Shown here: positions 62,548 to 64,000 of the stretch, in pieces
How the letters are laid out: each line of letters begins with the position of its first letter
Position numbering within the stretch: position 1 is the stretch's first letter
Assembly: GCF_013403865.1 (NCBI RefSeq)
Contig: NZ_JABFDK010000001.1
Coordinates: 682,001 to 746,000, forward strand
From: Winogradskyella costae
GTDB taxonomy: Bacteria; Bacteroidota; Bacteroidia; Flavobacteriales; Flavobacteriaceae
Length of the DNA stretch: 64,000 bases
Reading direction: 5' to 3'
The notes under the pieces: generated by a model
What the model saw: the letters and a program-made list of their open reading frames with translations, nothing else
Databases searched by the model: none
What the model was told of the DNA's origin: nothing
Made by a program: the position numbers and the translations under genes

Positions 62548-63030
62548 TTATAAGTTAAAAGCTGAGGTTATCTGAGGGTGGATATAATTTAAATAGTCCA
62601 AAACAGAAAAGACCCTTTTAAATAGGGTTTTCTTTACCTCTTGAGTTTTTATTTTATGCAAATTAAAATCTATAATTTTATCTTTATGATGACAAAAACT
62701 TTCAATTAAAGCATTTAATTCCACACCCTGATCTTTAACTGCAGTTGTGTTTAAAAAGCCAATATGTTTTAAATTAAACTCATTAAACATATATCGTGCT
62801 CCGGCTCTATTTGCTGCTGTTTCTGAAATATTTCTTTTTATTTCTATAAGAGAAACATTAGTTGCACAAGCATCTTTTATATCTTCTAATAATGATAAAG
62901 TGGCATCTTTACTTTCGTTGTCCACGAAACAGAATTCAATATGTTCTGATGCCTTAATTTGATTTATAAAAAACAACGTATCGATATCCGCCTCATTATT
63001 ATGAAATATGATGATAATTCCAATTTTCAT
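62548..63030 (-). CDS. short GT-A-like protein with degenerate DxD motif
   Basis: A 160-residue protein with the fold of the first half of a family 2 glycosyltransferase: IIIIFHNNEADIDTLFF, then IEFCFVDNESKDATLSLLED, and HIGFLNTTAVKDQG. Compared with its neighbour (CFVNDGSKDKTLEVLHEL and YIGFLDADLSTD) the nucleotide-sugar DxD has become Asn-Thr-Thr (residues 94-96), and the acceptor-binding half is missing. It is therefore probably not an active transferase; it could be a regulatory partner of the neighbouring enzyme or a decaying paralogue. Reading frame and codon use look normal. It is 21 bp downstream of the REC-glycosyltransferase gene. Confidence 0.75.
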   Translation of the reverse strand: MKIGIIIIFHNNEADIDTLFFINQIKASEHIEFCFVDNESKDATLSLLEDIKDACATNVSLIEIKRNISETAANRAGARYMFNEFNLKHIGFLNTTAVKDQGVELNALIESFCHHKDKIIDFNLHKIKTQEVKKTLFKRVFSVLDYLNYIHPQITSAFNL

Positions 63031-63051
63031 TAGTCTTTATTGTTCGTTTAT

Positions 63052-64000
63052 TTAGGCCACCTTTAAGCTTCTAATTGTTTTTAAATTTGATTTTTTAGAT
63101 CTATAGACCCAAGCAATTTGTGCTAATTGACCAACAATTTTCACGGAATCTTTCATAGATAATTTAGAACCATCAGCATGAATCCAACGTTTTAAAGGCT
63201 GCTCACAAAGCATTGCTTTTGCTTTTTTAAGTCCGAAATGGATGGTCATTCTCTTAAAGATTTCTACATCAAAAATCCACTGCGTTACGAATTTTTCAGA
63301 GAAAGCGATATCAATAACGTCTTTGCTGAAAATTTTAGCACCACATTGTGTGTCTTTAAAATCCATTTTTAAGATTTTTCTAATAATAAAGTTGATTGTT
63401 AAACTGATTATTTTTCTAGCCGATTCTTTAGTGATGTTTGCCCCCATTCTAGAGATACGAGAGCCACTCACAATTTTAAAATCTGAGTTTTCAATCGTCT
63501 TTACCAAATCATCAAAATCAGATAAATCTGTCGACAAATCAGCATCTAAGAATCCGATATAATCTAAATCATCCTTTTTGGCCATATGAAGCATTCCTAA
63601 ACGAACAGCTTCTGCTTTGCCTCCATTCTTTTCACAATCGTAAACCGTAATAAAATCTTCTCTTCCTTTTTGTAATTCATGGAGCACTTCTAAGGTTTTA
63701 TCTTTACTACCATCATTAACAAAACACAAATGATACCCTGAGTTTTCATCAACAAAATTTAAAAACTCATCACTTAACAAACGCTCTTCTTCGTCATAAC
63801 AAGGAATAACAACTCCAACACAACGTTGTTGAATCATCACATTGCTTTTAGAATGAATTGCATTATCGATTTGTGGTACACCTATTAATCGTTTTACTCT
63901 TGCGCAGATTTCGTTAAGGCTTAATGGCTTTTTCATATAATCATTAATTCCTAGTTCAAAAGCTTCAGTAATAGTATCATCTTTAGTGTTACCAGATAAT
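63052..64000 (-). CDS. response-regulator receiver domain fused to family 2 glycosyltransferase (5' end outside window)
   Basis: The minus-strand frame stays open from the window edge. The first 40 or so residues visible read LSGNTKDDTITEAFELGIND followed by YMKKPLSLNEICARVKRLIG, which is the end of a receiver domain: the beta-4 Ser, the conserved Lys-Pro and the last helix. After a linker of about 20 residues comes a GT2 domain like dolichyl-phosphate glucosyltransferases: VVIPCYDEEERLLS, CFVNDGSKDKTLEVL, the DxD in YIGFLDADLSTD, VSGSRISRMG, KDTQCGAKIFSKD and TQWIFDVEIFKRM. An ATG at 63936 (MKKPLSL) lies inside the receiver fold and is not the true start. The domain order suggests a glycosyltransferase controlled by phosphorylation. 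Confidence 0.88.
   Translation of the reverse strand, partial: LSGNTKDDTITEAFELGINDYMKKPLSLNEICARVKRLIGVPQIDNAIHSKSNVMIQQRCVGVVIPCYDEEERLLSDEFLNFVDENSGYHLCFVNDGSKDKTLEVLHELQKGREDFITVYDCEKNGGKAEAVRLGMLHMAKKDDLDYIGFLDADLSTDLSDFDDLVKTIENSDFKIVSGSRISRMGANITKESARKIISLTINFIIRKILKMDFKDTQCGAKIFSKDVIDIAFSEKFVTQWIFDVEIFKRMTIHFGLKKAKAMLCEQPLKRWIHADGSKLSMKDSVKIVGQLAQIAWVYRSKKSNLKTIRSLKVA

Noticed and set aside
63052..63936. Glycosyltransferase starting at the ATG at 63936
   Set aside because: The frame is open upstream and encodes receiver-domain sequence; the ATG falls within the conserved receiver end.
1..64000. CRISPR array, prophage or insertion sequence
   Set aside because: I saw no regularly spaced repeats, no integrase or transposase, and no phage structural genes.

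Overview
The window is chromosomal DNA of a marine-type member of the Flavobacteriaceae (Bacteroidota). Support: AT-rich DNA; SusC/SusD/SusE outer-membrane proteins; a type IX secretion C-terminal domain on the secreted amylase; mevalonate-pathway genes instead of MEP genes; the TTG-N17-23-TAnnTTTG promoter type; and many small lipoproteins. The genus cannot be fixed from sequence alone. I see no phage, insertion sequence, CRISPR array or rRNA; the one RNA gene is a tRNA-Leu(UAG).

Layout. 1-2 kb: speA (arginine decarboxylase) followed by the 5' part of speB (agmatinase), i.e. putrescine synthesis. 2.5-7.7 kb: a small lipoprotein, an RsuA-family pseudouridine synthase that has lost its catalytic Asp, and the isoprenoid run mvaD - mevalonate kinase - UbiA prenyltransferase, then a DUF1697 protein. 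7.8-13.5 kb: a TPR hybrid histidine kinase, a BaiN/HI0933 flavoprotein, a propeller-like lipoprotein and a DUF2254 membrane protein. 13.6-19.6 kb: six closely spaced minus-strand genes (selO, FMN reductase, DUF427, hydrolase-OsmC fusion, egtB, egtD) that read as a thiol/redox defence operon able to make ergothioneine.

19.9-43.5 kb is a complete maltose/starch utilisation locus. On the minus strand: MFS sugar transporter, beta-phosphoglucomutase, GH65 maltose phosphorylase, GH31, two GH13 and a GH97 enzyme, plus a LacI regulator. On the plus strand: susC, susD, susE and a T9SS-secreted GH13 amylase. The secreted amylase cuts starch at the surface, SusCDE bind and import the oligosaccharides, the lipoprotein and periplasmic glucosidases trim them, the MFS protein imports maltose, and GH65 plus PgmB turn it into glucose and glucose 6-phosphate. 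The SusD carries an inserted SusE-like starch-binding domain. A perfect LacI-type palindrome and a 17-bp repeat shared by both promoter regions look like its control sites.

45.5-52.7 kb is a tight three-gene operon: an HD phosphohydrolase fused to a Pycsar-effector-type membrane domain (PycTM/DUF5706), a large GAF-domain protein, and a 1221-residue lipoprotein joining a calcineurin-like phosphoesterase, a kinase-like segment and an outer-membrane beta-barrel. I consider this the best candidate for an undescribed system. 53-60.5 kb: tRNA-Leu, an M20 dipeptidase, a BlaI/BlaR1-like pair with two clear BlaI operators, a DUF4407 protein, an NTF2-like lipoprotein and a STAS protein. 60.9-64 kb: a PhnA-domain protein, manA, a short degenerate GT-A protein, and at the right edge a gene whose reading frame joins the end of a response-regulator receiver domain to a family 2 glycosyltransferase.
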